DNA from: an uncultured Mycoplasmatota bacterium | GTDB lineage: Bacteria; Bacillota_I; Bacilli_A; RF39; UBA660 | DNA: 64,000 nt | Direction of reading: 5' to 3' | Assembly: GCA_900553395.1 (NCBI GenBank) | Contig: USDJ01000004.1 | Span: 33,551-97,550 of the forward strand | Part shown: positions 15,615 through 24,988 of the stretch, piece by piece | Numbering within the stretch: the stretch's first letter is position 1 | How the letters are laid out: the number at the start of each line of letters is the position of its first letter | Made by a program: the position numbers and the translations under genes | Notes under the pieces: generated by a model | Database searches by the model: none | What the model was told of the DNA's origin: nothing | Seen by the model: only the letters and a program-made list of their open reading frames with translations

Positions 15615-17090
15615 ATGGAAAAAATTGAGATTATAAAGAGTATAACAGAGCGTACAGGTGGAGATTTATATTTAGGTGTTGTTGGTGCAGTTCGTACAGG
15701 AAAATCAACCTTTATTAAGAAATTTATTGAGAATTTAGTTGTTCCAAATATCGAAGATGAATATGAGAAAAAAAGATGTTTAGACGAAATACCTCAATCA
15801 GCACAAGGAAAAATGATTATGACTACTGAACCAAAATTTGTACCTAGTAATGCAGCATCAATAAACATAGATAATTTTTCTTGTAATGTTAGATTAGTAG
15901 ATTGCGTTGGATATGTCATTGAAGGCGCTAAAGGATATGAAGATGAAAATGGTCCTAGAATGGTTAAAACTCCTTGGTATGATGACGAGATTCCATTTGT
16001 AGAAGCAGCAGAAATAGGCACAGAAAAAGTAATAAAAGATCACTCTAGTATTGGAATTTTAGTTACTACAGATGGCTCATTCGGTGAAATACCGAGATCA
16101 AATTATATCGAAGCAGAAAATAGAATCGTTAATGAACTAAAAGACATAGGTAAACCATTTATTGTAATACTTAATTCCGTACATCCAACATTACCTGAAA
16201 CAGAAAGAATGGCTGAAAAATTAAAAGAGGAATATAACGTACCTGTTATCCCACTATCCGTTGAGAATATGAATGAAAAAGAAGTTTATAGTGTACTTAG
16301 AGAATCACTTTATGAATTCCCTGTAACTGAAGTTAAAATCAATATGCCTGATTGGATTGCTTGCTTAAATCCTACTAATTCCTTAAAAAGCGAGTACATA
16401 GAAAGAATTAGAGAAAGTGTAGTTGAAGTTGACAAATTAAGAGATATTGAACATATAACTACTCATTTTGAAAATTGTGAACATATAAAGAAGGCCTATA
16501 TATCTAATGTTGATACATCAACTGGAATAGTTACTATTAATCTTGAAGCTCCTGAATACTTATACGATGAAGTATTAAAAGAAACTATGGGCATAGAAGT
16601 TAGAAGCAAAGCAGATCTTCTTATGCTATTCCAAGATTATAATGAAGCTAAAACAGAATATGATCAAATTAAATCAGCCCTTAAAATGGTAAGAACCACT
16701 GGATATGGAGTTGCCTGCCCTACTTTGAATGATATGAAATTAGAAACGCCAGAAATAATAAAACAAGGATCAAGATATGGAATTAAACTTAAAGCAGTAG
16801 CGCCTTCTATACATATGATTAGGGTCGATGTTGAATCTACTTTCGAGCCTATAATAGGTACAGAACTTCAAAGTAAAGAACTTATTAATTATCTTATGAA
16901 AGATAATGATAAAGATCCAGGAAGTATCTGGAAAAGTGAAATATTTGGAAGAAGCATCGATAATATAGTAAAAGAAGGCATCCAAGCAAAACTATCACTA
17001 ACTCCAGAAAACGCAAGATTTAAATTACAACAAACTTTAACTAAATTAGTTAATAGGGGTTCAGGAAATCTATTTGCTATAGTAATTTAA
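15615..17090 (+). CDS. spoIVA: Stage IV sporulation protein A, coat-basement ATPase
   Basis: SpoIVA hydrolyses ATP to polymerise on the forespore surface and forms the base of the spore coat. At 491 residues it matches the family length of about 492. The N-terminal TRAFAC-type P-loop is GAVRTGKS (residues 24-31), followed by RLVDCVGYV and the ILVTTDGSFGEIPRSNY and VILNSVHP blocks. The middle and C-terminal domains (GTELQSKELINYLM, DPGSIWKSEIFGRSI) are well kept, and the end, GNLFAIVI, is hydrophobic as expected. It is monocistronic, with CGAGG before the ATG. Its partner SpoVID is encoded at 9.7 kb and its processing protease YabG at 7.3 kb. Confidence 0.97.
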   Translation: MEKIEIIKSITERTGGDLYLGVVGAVRTGKSTFIKKFIENLVVPNIEDEYEKKRCLDEIPQSAQGKMIMTTEPKFVPSNAASINIDNFSCNVRLVDCVGYVIEGAKGYEDENGPRMVKTPWYDDEIPFVEAAEIGTEKVIKDHSSIGILVTTDGSFGEIPRSNYIEAENRIVNELKDIGKPFIVILNSVHPTLPETERMAEKLKEEYNVPVIPLSVENMNEKEVYSVLRESLYEFPVTEVKINMPDWIACLNPTNSLKSEYIERIRESVVEVDKLRDIEHITTHFENCEHIKKAYISNVDTSTGIVTINLEAPEYLYDEVLKETMGIEVRSKADLLMLFQDYNEAKTEYDQIKSALKMVRTTGYGVACPTLNDMKLETPEIIKQGSRYGIKLKAVAPSIHMIRVDVESTFEPIIGTELQSKELINYLMKDNDKDPGSIWKSEIFGRSIDNIVKEGIQAKLSLTPENARFKLQQTLTKLVNRGSGNLFAIVI

Positions 17091-17112
17091 AAACTAGCAC
17101 TGCTAGTTTTTT
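17090..17112 (+). terminator. Bidirectional terminator between spoIVA and tex
   Basis: AAAACTAGC-ACT-GCTAGTTTT with T runs on both strands. It joins the stop of spoIVA and the stop of tex. Confidence 0.85.
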
Positions 17113-19262
17113 GGCTTTATTAATGATAATGATACTTTATTTTTGCCTAATTTGATTTCATCAACATAACATTCTACTATATCGCCAACGCTTAATATTT
17201 CATTTGGATGTTTAATGTATTTATCAGTTATTTTAGATATATGAACTAATCCATCTTCGTGTAAACCTATATCTATAAAAGCTCCGAAATCTACTACATT
17301 TCTAACTGTTCCCTCTAAGCGCATTCCCACTTTTAAGTCTTTAAGTTCTAATACATCACTTTTTAAAATCGGTTGTGGCATTGAATCTCTTGGATCCCTA
17401 TTTGGAGCTTTTAAAGACTTAACAATATCTTCTAAAGTATAAATGTCTACATTTAATATATCCTTATATTTATTAAGATTTATTTTATCTAAAGCACTTA
17501 TTAGTTTTTCTGTTCCAACATCTTTTAAACTCATACCAATTTCTTTTAATAAATCAAGGGTTATTTTATAGCTTTCAGGATGTATTCCTGTTGAATCTAA
17601 AATATTTTCTCCATCCGTAATTCTTAAAAATCCTATTGACTGAAGATATGTTTTTGGAGTCAACAATTTTTCAATCTCTTTTCTAGAATTAATCCTGCCT
17701 ACTTTATTTCTATAATCAATTATCTTTTCTATATTTTTCTTTGTAAATCCAGATACATATTTTAATAAAGACGCACTTGACGTATTTACATTTACACCAA
17801 CGCTATTTACAGCCTTACTTACAACAAAGTCCAAGTTATCACTTAGTTTTTTCTGTGATACATCGTGTTGATATAATCCAACACCTATTCCTTCAGGTGG
17901 AATTTTAACAAGTTCGGATAATGGATCTTGTAATCTTCTTCCAATACTCACCGCACTTCTTTTTTCAACTGCTAAATCTGGAAATTCTTCTATAGCTATT
18001 TTAGATGCACTATATATTGATGCACCAGCCTCTGATACTATTACATATTTACAATTTAAATTGTATTTTTTTATCATATTAGCAATAAATTTTTCTGATT
18101 CTCTTGAAGCTGTTCCATTACCTATTGCTATTATATCTACATTATATTTAAGTATCAAATCCTTTACAATTAACTCTGATTGTAAGACAAATTTAGAATC
18201 ATTATTATTTTTTAGGAAAGGCTTAACTACAGTTGAATCTAAGTATTTTCCAGTTTTGTCTATTACAGCTATTTTACATCCATTTACATATCCTGGATCA
18301 AATGCTAAAACTACCTTTTCTTTTATTGGAGGAGTCAAAAGTAAAGCTTCTAAATTTTTACCAAAATTATCTATAGCTGCATTTTCTCCAATATCTGTTA
18401 AATCACTTCTGATTTCTCTTTCTATAGATGGTTCTATTAACCTTTTATAAGAATCTAATATAGCATCACAAACTATATCATAAACAAATGATTTTTCATT
18501 TTTTATAATCTTTTTCTTTAAAAATTCTATTGTTCTTTCTCTGTCATTTTCAATTGATACATTAAGTATTCCTTCATTTTCTCCTCTATTTAGCGCTAAA
18601 ATTCTATGAGGCTTTATAGATTTTATTCTTTCTTCATAGTCATAATACATATCATAAACTTTGTTATCATCTTTAGCATTCTTCTTTAATTTACTTTTAA
18701 TAGTTCCAAAATTATATGTATTATTTCTAATACTCTTTCTAAATGAAGCATTATCACTTATTTCTTCTGCTATTATATATTTAGCCCCCGTTATAGCATC
18801 ATCAATAGTTAAAACATTTTCATTTAGATACTTTTTAGCAATATTTTCTATACTTCCAGATACTGGAAAAGCCATAATCTCATGTGCTAAACCCTCTAAT
18901 CCATTTTTTATAGCTTCTGTTGCTTTAGTTTTTTTCTTCTCTTTAAATGGTCTATATAAATCTTCAACTTCTACTAATTTAGTAGCATTCATAATTTCTG
19001 ATTTTAATTCATCAGTAAGAAGACCTTTTTCATCTATTAATCTTATTACATCTTCTTTTCTCTTTAAAAGATTAACTTGATATGAATAAACCTCCTCTAT
19101 AGCTCTAATTTCTTCTTCAGTTAAAGCACCAGTTTTGTCCTTTCTATAACGTGCTATAAAAGGAATAGTATTTCCTTCTTCTAGTAACTTTAAAGTAACT
19201 TCAACTTGACTTTCTTTTATATTTAAATCATTACTTATTTCAAGTATAACATCCTTATTCAT
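17103..19262 (-). CDS. tex: Tex/YdcI-type RNA-binding transcription accessory protein
   Basis: The 719-residue protein has the full Tex architecture. The N-terminal helical region contains LLEEGNTIPFIARYRKDKTG and LYRPFKEKKKTKA. A YqgF-like RNase H fold starts at LAFDPGYVNGCKIAVID (about 320). A helix-hairpin-helix region contains SLLKYVSGFTKKNIEKIIDYR. The C-terminal S1 domain contains GMRLEGTVRNVVDFGAFIDI, and DGLVHISKI follows. Tex binds nucleic acid and affects transcription and toxin gene expression in several bacteria. Its precise reaction is not known. It is monocistronic, with an AGGAGG-type ribosome binding site before the ATG at 19262. Confidence 0.95.
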   Translation of the reverse strand: MNKDVILEISNDLNIKESQVEVTLKLLEEGNTIPFIARYRKDKTGALTEEEIRAIEEVYSYQVNLLKRKEDVIRLIDEKGLLTDELKSEIMNATKLVEVEDLYRPFKEKKKTKATEAIKNGLEGLAHEIMAFPVSGSIENIAKKYLNENVLTIDDAITGAKYIIAEEISDNASFRKSIRNNTYNFGTIKSKLKKNAKDDNKVYDMYYDYEERIKSIKPHRILALNRGENEGILNVSIENDRERTIEFLKKKIIKNEKSFVYDIVCDAILDSYKRLIEPSIEREIRSDLTDIGENAAIDNFGKNLEALLLTPPIKEKVVLAFDPGYVNGCKIAVIDKTGKYLDSTVVKPFLKNNNDSKFVLQSELIVKDLILKYNVDIIAIGNGTASRESEKFIANMIKKYNLNCKYVIVSEAGASIYSASKIAIEEFPDLAVEKRSAVSIGRRLQDPLSELVKIPPEGIGVGLYQHDVSQKKLSDNLDFVVSKAVNSVGVNVNTSSASLLKYVSGFTKKNIEKIIDYRNKVGRINSRKEIEKLLTPKTYLQSIGFLRITDGENILDSTGIHPESYKITLDLLKEIGMSLKDVGTEKLISALDKINLNKYKDILNVDIYTLEDIVKSLKAPNRDPRDSMPQPILKSDVLELKDLKVGMRLEGTVRNVVDFGAFIDIGLHEDGLVHISKITDKYIKHPNEILSVGDIVECYVDEIKLGKNKVSLSLIKPKN

Positions 19263-19288
19263 AAATCCTCCTATAATAATAAGTATAC

Positions 19289-19320
19289 AAAAAAAATTGA
19301 TTATAAGTCAATCAATTTTT
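19289..19320 (-). terminator. Terminator of the LtaS-like gene
   Basis: AATTGATT-ATAAGTC-AATCAATT with a T run on the minus strand. It lies immediately after the LtaS-like stop codon. Confidence 0.75.
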
Positions 19321-21338
19321 TATCTTTCTTCTAGAGTTTCTATTCCTGTTTCATATGCTTTTATTAAATCATAAGTTATAATTCCATTTGATACATTTAT
19401 TAATTCATCTGCATATTTATTATACTTACTTATATAATCACCATCTATTGAAGTATCCAGACTTAATTGTCTAAAATTATCTTTAGCGCTGTTATAGTAA
19501 AGTTTATTAGTTATCCAGTTTCCACTAGGGAAGACCACAACATTATCTTTAATACTAAATATATCGTGTCCTAAAGCATATTTAGGCTTTACTCCTAACA
19601 TATTTGACAAAGTTGGCATAACATCTATCATACCCATAACTTCACTTACATTAGTACTATATTTTGTATTTACTATATCTTTAGACCAAATTATAAATGG
19701 AACCGATCTATTTATTTCATAAGTAAAATCATCTATACCATCAACTGTATCGTTAGGATCTATTAGAACATCTTTATAGTATTCACTATCATATAACTTT
19801 TTAAACTCTGACTGTTTCAATTTACAATCGTGATCTCCATATAATACAATTATTGTATTATCTAACAAGCCAGAAGAATCTAATTCATTAATTAGTTCTC
19901 CTATTGCTTCATCAGCATAGTGAACTGATTTTAAATAATTCCCCATCTTAGTTCCTTCTAGCCAATCATCTGTTACCACTTCTTGCTCTAGAGTTTCCTT
20001 GTTTTCTACAGTAGTAGTATGATTAACTTTATAATCAGTAAAATCATTTATATCACTAAAAGGAGTATGATTCGTTAACATAACTAGTGTACCATACCAA
20101 TTAGAATGAGTACTATTAATACCTTTTATAATTTCTACTGATTGTCTAAAGAATGACTTATCTGATAGACCAAGTCCTATCTTTTCATCTATCTCATAAT
20201 CCTTAGTATAATAATAAAAATCATCATATCCTAAATATTTATAAGTTACACTTCTATTCCAAGCACTACCATTATTAGCATGCATACTAAAAGTGTAATA
20301 ATTTTTCTCTTTAAGTAATTTAAGTATTGTTTCATAATCTCTATTAAAATAGTTCATAAAAACCGTACCACTACTTGATGGTAAAAGAGAGGTTAAAGAA
20401 GTAAATTCACTATCACTACTATTACCTACACTTTCTTGTGCATAGAAATTTGAAAAATTAATTCCTTCCTTAGCTAGCTTATTTAAATTTGGTGTAAGTT
20501 CTTTACCATTAAATTTTAAATTCATAGTGAATGCTTGTAAACTCTCTCCATGGATTACAATTACATTTTTGCCTTTAAAAAGATTAGTATACTTATTACT
20601 TGTTTCACTTACTTCTTTAGACTCATAATATTCCCTGAAAGTTTTATAAGCATCATCATATCCAAACATTTCATTTACTGTAGTTTTTATAGAACTAACT
20701 AAGTCGTTAGCTTGATATATATATATACCAAACTCCATAACAATAGAAGATCTATTCCATTGCTTGTTTAGTCTACTTATATCTGTAGATGTTAACATTG
20801 AAATAAAAAATCCAAGTGTAATTAAAGCGCCTACTAATGTATTTAAAAACCTAACCTTACCATTTTCTACTTCTTTTACTTTTTCATAATAGCCTTTTCT
20901 TTTTAATTGAATATGAACAAAAGTTAAAACAAATATTTGAATCAAAAATATAAAGTCTTTAATCTCTAGTATATTTTCAAATACTGCATCCGTATATCCT
21001 CCAAGTTCACTCGCTGTTTTAAGTAAAGATATTGAAGCAAAAGAAATATAATTACTATAATACACTGTATTTATTATACAAATAAGTGTAAGTAATATGC
21101 TAAATCCTAAAAAATATTTGTACTGGTGCTTAGGCTTTATAAAATAGCCAAAAGCAGTTATAACAAATAATACTACTAAATCTGCTAAAACTGGTTTTAA
21201 GGCAAATATATTTCCTACCGTAAAAAATCTTACTAAAAATGAATTTATTAATGATGTAATTATAAAAGTAGACATAAGTAAATTTGTCTTTATGTATTCA
21301 ACTATTTTATTTATAGTCTTTCTTAAAATATCTATCAT
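19320..21338 (-). CDS. LtaS-like membrane sulfatase (glycerol-phosphate polymer synthase family)
   Basis: The family polymerises glycerol phosphate from phosphatidylglycerol to make lipoteichoic acid, with the catalytic domain outside the cell. The 672-residue protein has five membrane segments (about 20-190) and an extracellular sulfatase domain. Metal-binding residues appear in VIVIHGESLQAF (E265), FSMHANNGSAWNR and LYGDHD. The position of the nucleophilic Thr in the family motif GKTSD(A/S)E is Ser307 here (GNSSDSEF). The domain order and the WNRSVTYKYLGYDDF motif are typical, so the family is clear, but lipid substrate and product are inferred. The second ATG (21338) is used because GGAGG lies 9 bases upstream and touches the first ATG. 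Confidence 0.88.
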   Translation of the reverse strand: MIDILRKTINKIVEYIKTNLLMSTFIITSLINSFLVRFFTVGNIFALKPVLADLVVLFVITAFGYFIKPKHQYKYFLGFSILLTLICIINTVYYSNYISFASISLLKTASELGGYTDAVFENILEIKDFIFLIQIFVLTFVHIQLKRKGYYEKVKEVENGKVRFLNTLVGALITLGFFISMLTSTDISRLNKQWNRSSIVMEFGIYIYQANDLVSSIKTTVNEMFGYDDAYKTFREYYESKEVSETSNKYTNLFKGKNVIVIHGESLQAFTMNLKFNGKELTPNLNKLAKEGINFSNFYAQESVGNSSDSEFTSLTSLLPSSSGTVFMNYFNRDYETILKLLKEKNYYTFSMHANNGSAWNRSVTYKYLGYDDFYYYTKDYEIDEKIGLGLSDKSFFRQSVEIIKGINSTHSNWYGTLVMLTNHTPFSDINDFTDYKVNHTTTVENKETLEQEVVTDDWLEGTKMGNYLKSVHYADEAIGELINELDSSGLLDNTIIVLYGDHDCKLKQSEFKKLYDSEYYKDVLIDPNDTVDGIDDFTYEINRSVPFIIWSKDIVNTKYSTNVSEVMGMIDVMPTLSNMLGVKPKYALGHDIFSIKDNVVVFPSGNWITNKLYYNSAKDNFRQLSLDTSIDGDYISKYNKYADELINVSNGIITYDLIKAYETGIETLEER

Positions 21339-21380
21339 TATATACATCCTCCAGCTAATAATTATAACATATCTAAATAA

Positions 21381-22055
21381 TTATATCAAATTTGATATAT
21401 ATTTATACAATACGTCATTTATTTCTTCTATGGGTTTTGGCTCCAATTTATCATTACATTCAATTGTTTTAAAATCATACAAACCTGCTATTTCTTTATA
21501 TGCAGTTTCAGCCATCAACAAGTGATTTTTAGATAATTCATGCTCATCCAAAGCTTCTTTTCTATTACTTTTTAACTTAAGAGATACCTCGTATGGCATA
21601 TGTAAAAACACTTTTATATCTGCCTTTGGAAGTTCTAAAAGACCAAACTCTAATTTATCTAACCACTCATACATTTTTAAGCGCTCATCTTTATCTTTAA
21701 TTTTTCCACCTTGGTGTGCCATATTGGAATACATATATCTATCTAGTATTACATTTACACCATTTGATAATAGTTCTTCAACCTTATTTATATTATATTT
21801 TCTATCTGCTGCAAAATATAATGAAGATACCTTGGGATCCACATTAGTTGCACCTTCGCTAAACCAACCATTACATATATAACTTTTTCCTAGGTATGGT
21901 CCACCAACTATTTTTCCTGTAGGACTATCATAATTCGGAAATGAAAATCTAAAACATTTTATATTTTCCTTTTCAAGTCTTTCAATTAACATCTTGGTTT
22001 GAGTTTCCTTTCCAGAACAATCAGTTCCCTCTATAACTATAAGTTTACCCTTCAT
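21381..22055 (-). CDS. tmk: Thymidylate kinase
   Basis: dTMP kinase converts dTMP to dTDP for DNA synthesis. The 224-residue protein begins MKGKLIVIEGTDCSGKETQT, with the P-loop GTDCSGKE and an LID region. It has the DR(Y/x) motif in VILDRYMYSNMAHQGGK and the substrate-binding FSFPNYDSPTG. The length is slightly above the usual 205-215, and the GWFSEGATNVDP insertion is typical of a clade of Firmicutes and Mollicutes-like dTMP kinases. The start follows GGTGATAGT. It lies between the LtaS-like gene and a histidine kinase gene. Confidence 0.9.
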   Translation of the reverse strand: MKGKLIVIEGTDCSGKETQTKMLIERLEKENIKCFRFSFPNYDSPTGKIVGGPYLGKSYICNGWFSEGATNVDPKVSSLYFAADRKYNINKVEELLSNGVNVILDRYMYSNMAHQGGKIKDKDERLKMYEWLDKLEFGLLELPKADIKVFLHMPYEVSLKLKSNRKEALDEHELSKNHLLMAETAYKEIAGLYDFKTIECNDKLEPKPIEEINDVLYKYISNLI

Positions 22056-22085
22056 ACTATCACCATTTTAATTATATAAAATATT

Positions 22086-22112
22086 AAAAAAAAAGACAAT
22101 AAAATTTTGTCT
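22086..22112 (-). terminator. Terminator of the histidine kinase gene
   Basis: AGACAA and TTGTCT bracket an AT-rich loop and are followed by T9 on the minus strand. It overlaps the kinase stop codon. Confidence 0.75.
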
Positions 22113-23340
22113 ATTTATATAAAGGAAACTCTAACTTAACCTTGGTACCTTGCCCAAATTCTGATTCATATTCTACTCTTCCATCGTGGGCATCCATAAT
22201 CTCATATATTAAGGATACTCCAAGTCCTGATCCTCTTTTCTTAGTAGTAAAAAATGGCTCCCTTATCTTTGAAATAGTTTCTTTATTCATACCGATCCCA
22301 TTGTCTTCTATAGTTAAAATATATTTATTATTTTTAATTTTAGTATTTATATCTATTATACCGATTTTACCCTCTGGAATAGCTTCTATACTATTTTTTA
22401 CAATATTTATTATAACTTGACTAAGTCTATTATAATCACCATTTATATATATTTCATCATCTACAAAATTCAACTTAACATTAATATTATTTTCATTTAA
22501 TAACGGTTTTAGTTTATCCAAAGTATCTTCAACCAACATATTAATATCCATAATATCTATATCTAAATTACTCTTATTTATGAGCAAAAAGTCTTGTAAA
22601 AGCGCTAAAAGTCTCTCTATTTCCGATTTTATAATGGGAATATATCTTTTAACTTGTTTTAAATCATCTGTATTAATCATATCTAGATATCCCTTGCATA
22701 CTGCTATTGGATTTTTTATTTCATGAGTAATTTTAAATAAAGAAAGTCTAATTTGTTTTTCTTTTTGTAACTCTTTAAATTTTATATGACTATCTAGGAT
22801 TCTTACACCTGTTGAATACATAAGATAAAATATATTCACAATAAATACATAACTTATTATTATTAATATTACATCGTAAAGATCAAAATAAACGCTATTA
22901 TAAACATATATCCAAATAAAGTATATAAGACTACTAAAGAATACAAATAGTTCTAAATATATTATATTGTTTAGCTTTTTAGTACATTTTACGACATATA
23001 AAATACCAAATAATATGTAAACCAAAATAAATACGTACATAAGATTAAATTCATTTTTGTAAATTAATATTGTTAATATTGAAAAAAAGTTAGCTAGTAT
23101 ATATTTATCTTTAAGGTAGGCCAGTATTACAATTGAATTAAGTACTAATATTGGTAATATTTTAGGAGTATTAATACCATACTTAAACGTTAAAAAGAAA
23201 GATGTAATAAGCGCTAAATTATAATAAATTTCTTTATCTTTTGAATTAATATTTTTATTAGTACATAAATATATTAAAAATACTAATATAGGAAACATTA
23301 ATAAAACCACATCTAAAAGTACAACCTGAAATAAATTCAT
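22111..23340 (-). CDS. Sporulation-type membrane histidine kinase (KinB/KinD-like)
   Basis: The 409-residue protein has about six N-terminal hydrophobic segments and no large extracytoplasmic domain. HisKA follows (FKITHEIKNPIAVCKGYLDM) and then a HATPase domain with N-box NIVKNSIEAIPEG, G1 DNGIGMN, F-box PFFTTKKRGSGLG and G2 GQGTKVKLEFP. The HEIKNP(I/L)A box and short membrane sensor resemble Bacillus kinases that feed the Spo0F-Spo0B-Spo0A relay. No response regulator is adjacent, so it is an orphan kinase. In a spore former a role in sporulation entry is a reasonable inference. The start follows GGTGATATAA. Confidence 0.85.
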   Translation of the reverse strand: MNLFQVVLLDVVLLMFPILVFLIYLCTNKNINSKDKEIYYNLALITSFFLTFKYGINTPKILPILVLNSIVILAYLKDKYILANFFSILTILIYKNEFNLMYVFILVYILFGILYVVKCTKKLNNIIYLELFVFFSSLIYFIWIYVYNSVYFDLYDVILIIISYVFIVNIFYLMYSTGVRILDSHIKFKELQKEKQIRLSLFKITHEIKNPIAVCKGYLDMINTDDLKQVKRYIPIIKSEIERLLALLQDFLLINKSNLDIDIMDINMLVEDTLDKLKPLLNENNINVKLNFVDDEIYINGDYNRLSQVIINIVKNSIEAIPEGKIGIIDINTKIKNNKYILTIEDNGIGMNKETISKIREPFFTTKKRGSGLGVSLIYEIMDAHDGRVEYESEFGQGTKVKLEFPLYK

Positions 23341-23413
23341 TTATATCACCAATTTTATTGTAATAGGCTTTTTTGTCGAAACTTGTCGAAAAAAGAAAAA
23401 AAGTGACGAAATA

Positions 23414-23725
23414 TCACTTTAATTCACTAATATATTTTTTTATTTGTTTTGCACTTGGACCTAATATAATCTTTAGCTGATTATCAATCTCAACTATACC
23501 TTGCGCTCCCATTTTTTGTATTCCATCTTTATTTGCTTTAGTTACATCTTTTAGTGTTACCATAAATCTAGACTTATTAAATTCATAATTCACTATGTTT
23601 TCTTTTCCGCCTAATAATATTATTAATTTATTAGCATCTAGCTTAAAATCTTTCTTTTTAGATCTAGCAATTGCTATAGCTATTATTAAACAAACCACTA
23701 TTATAATTATGTATTCTATTCTCAA
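23414..23725 (-). CDS. Membrane-anchored EIIB-like domain without the active-site Cys
   Basis: One N-terminal membrane helix (EYIIIIVVCLIIAIAIA) is followed by about 75 residues with the glucose-type PTS EIIB fold: ILLGGKENIVNYEFNKSRFM, VTLKDVTKAN, QKMGAQGIVEIDNQ and IILGPSAKQI. The phospho-accepting Cys of the normal LDxCxTR(L) motif is replaced by Asn (YEFNKSRF), so it cannot carry phosphate by the usual route. The start is a TTG at 23725, 4 bases after AAGGTGAT. A longer upstream frame has no ribosome binding site and would overlap the divergent promoter of the next gene. No EIIC or EIIA partner is nearby. A regulatory or structural role is inferred. Confidence 0.75.
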   Translation of the reverse strand: MRIEYIIIIVVCLIIAIAIARSKKKDFKLDANKLIILLGGKENIVNYEFNKSRFMVTLKDVTKANKDGIQKMGAQGIVEIDNQLKIILGPSAKQIKKYISELK

Positions 23726-23829
23726 ATTAATCACCTTTATAATTATACTATAAATTTTAAAAAAAAGAAATATATTGTTATTTTGTTGTATAAATAACGT
23801 AAATAGTGTAAGATAATAATGGTGATGAT

Positions 23830-24957
23830 ATGAAAAGCGTATCAAAGTATAAAGTAGATATAGCTATACTCATTTGTCTTATTTTATTTTCTATCATAAG
23901 CGTTGTTACAATAGGTAGTGCTGAAACACTACTAGTGGAAAATAGCCATTTAATATTAAAGCAAACCTTATGGTATACCGCTGGATTCATTTTGATACTT
24001 GTTATAATGTTTATTGGTAATAACTTAATATATAAAAATGGTTGGCGGCTATATATATTATTTACTATACTTCTTCTATTAGTTCTTTTTTTTGGAACAC
24101 CGATAAATAATTCAAAATGTTGGTTTAAAATACCCGGAATAGGAAATTTTCAACCAAGTGAGTTTATGAAAATTATTTTAATAATAGTACTTGGAAATAT
24201 GATTAATAATTTTAAAGAAAAATATAATAATCCTACCGTTAAAGATGAATTTATTTTTTTATTAAAAGTATTAATTGTAGTTTTAATTCCATCCCTATTA
24301 ACATTCTTAGAACCAGATACAGGAGTTGTACTTATATATTTATTAATAACATTTATTATGTTATTTATATCTGGAATAAGATATAGATGGTTTATAATTA
24401 TCTTTGGACTTTTTGGATTAATAATAGGAACTATTTTGATAACATACTTCTTAAATACAGATTTATTTATTAAAATATTTGGTTCATCATTTTTTCTTAG
24501 AGTAGATAGACTACTAGATTGGTCAAGTGGTAGCGGATATCAACTTGAAAATGGTATTACTTCTATTGGAAGTGGTGGACTACTTGGATATGGAATTAAC
24601 AAAACGCCAATATATTTTCCTGAGCCACAAACTGATTTCATATTTGCTGTGTTTGCTAATAACTTTGGATTTTTTGGATCCTTAATGCTAATTCTTTTAA
24701 TAACTTTTTTTGACCTAAGACTTATAAAACTTGCTGTTGAAAGTCCTAGCAATAAAAATAAGTATATAATGAGTGGTATAATTGGAATGCTAATCTATCA
24801 GCAACTGCAAAATATAGGAATGACGCTAGGAATTATGCCGATAACTGGAATTACACTTCCGTTCATAAGCTATGGTGGGTCTAGTTTACTCAGCTATATG
24901 ATCATCATGGGAATAATATTAAACATATCTAATGAAAATATAAGATATAGAAACTAA
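23830..24957 (+). CDS. SEDS-family protein (RodA/FtsW/SpoVE)
   Basis: SEDS proteins polymerise glycan strands of peptidoglycan together with class B PBPs. The 375-residue protein has about ten membrane helices and the family motifs NNSKCWFKIPGIGNFQPSEF, FLEPDTGVVLIYL (with the catalytic Asp region), GYQLENGITSIGSGGLLGYG, PEPQTDFIFAVFANNFGF and TLPFISYGGSSLLSYM. The C-terminal GGSS motif is shared by all subgroups. RodA-like WFKIPGIGNFQPSEF and the absence of an FtsW-like tail favour RodA, but SpoVE cannot be excluded in a spore former. The ATG follows GGTGATGAT. It is followed by a terminator shared with ileS. Confidence 0.9.
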   Translation: MKSVSKYKVDIAILICLILFSIISVVTIGSAETLLVENSHLILKQTLWYTAGFILILVIMFIGNNLIYKNGWRLYILFTILLLLVLFFGTPINNSKCWFKIPGIGNFQPSEFMKIILIIVLGNMINNFKEKYNNPTVKDEFIFLLKVLIVVLIPSLLTFLEPDTGVVLIYLLITFIMLFISGIRYRWFIIIFGLFGLIIGTILITYFLNTDLFIKIFGSSFFLRVDRLLDWSSGSGYQLENGITSIGSGGLLGYGINKTPIYFPEPQTDFIFAVFANNFGFFGSLMLILLITFFDLRLIKLAVESPSNKNKYIMSGIIGMLIYQQLQNIGMTLGIMPITGITLPFISYGGSSLLSYMIIMGIILNISNENIRYRN

Positions 24958-24958
24958 A

Positions 24959-24984
24959 AAAACTACACGTAATTGTGTAGTTTT
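24959..24984. terminator. Bidirectional terminator between the SEDS gene and ileS
   Basis: AAAACTACAC-GTAATT-GTGTAGTTTT, usable on both strands. Confidence 0.8.
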
Positions 24985-24988
24985 AATA

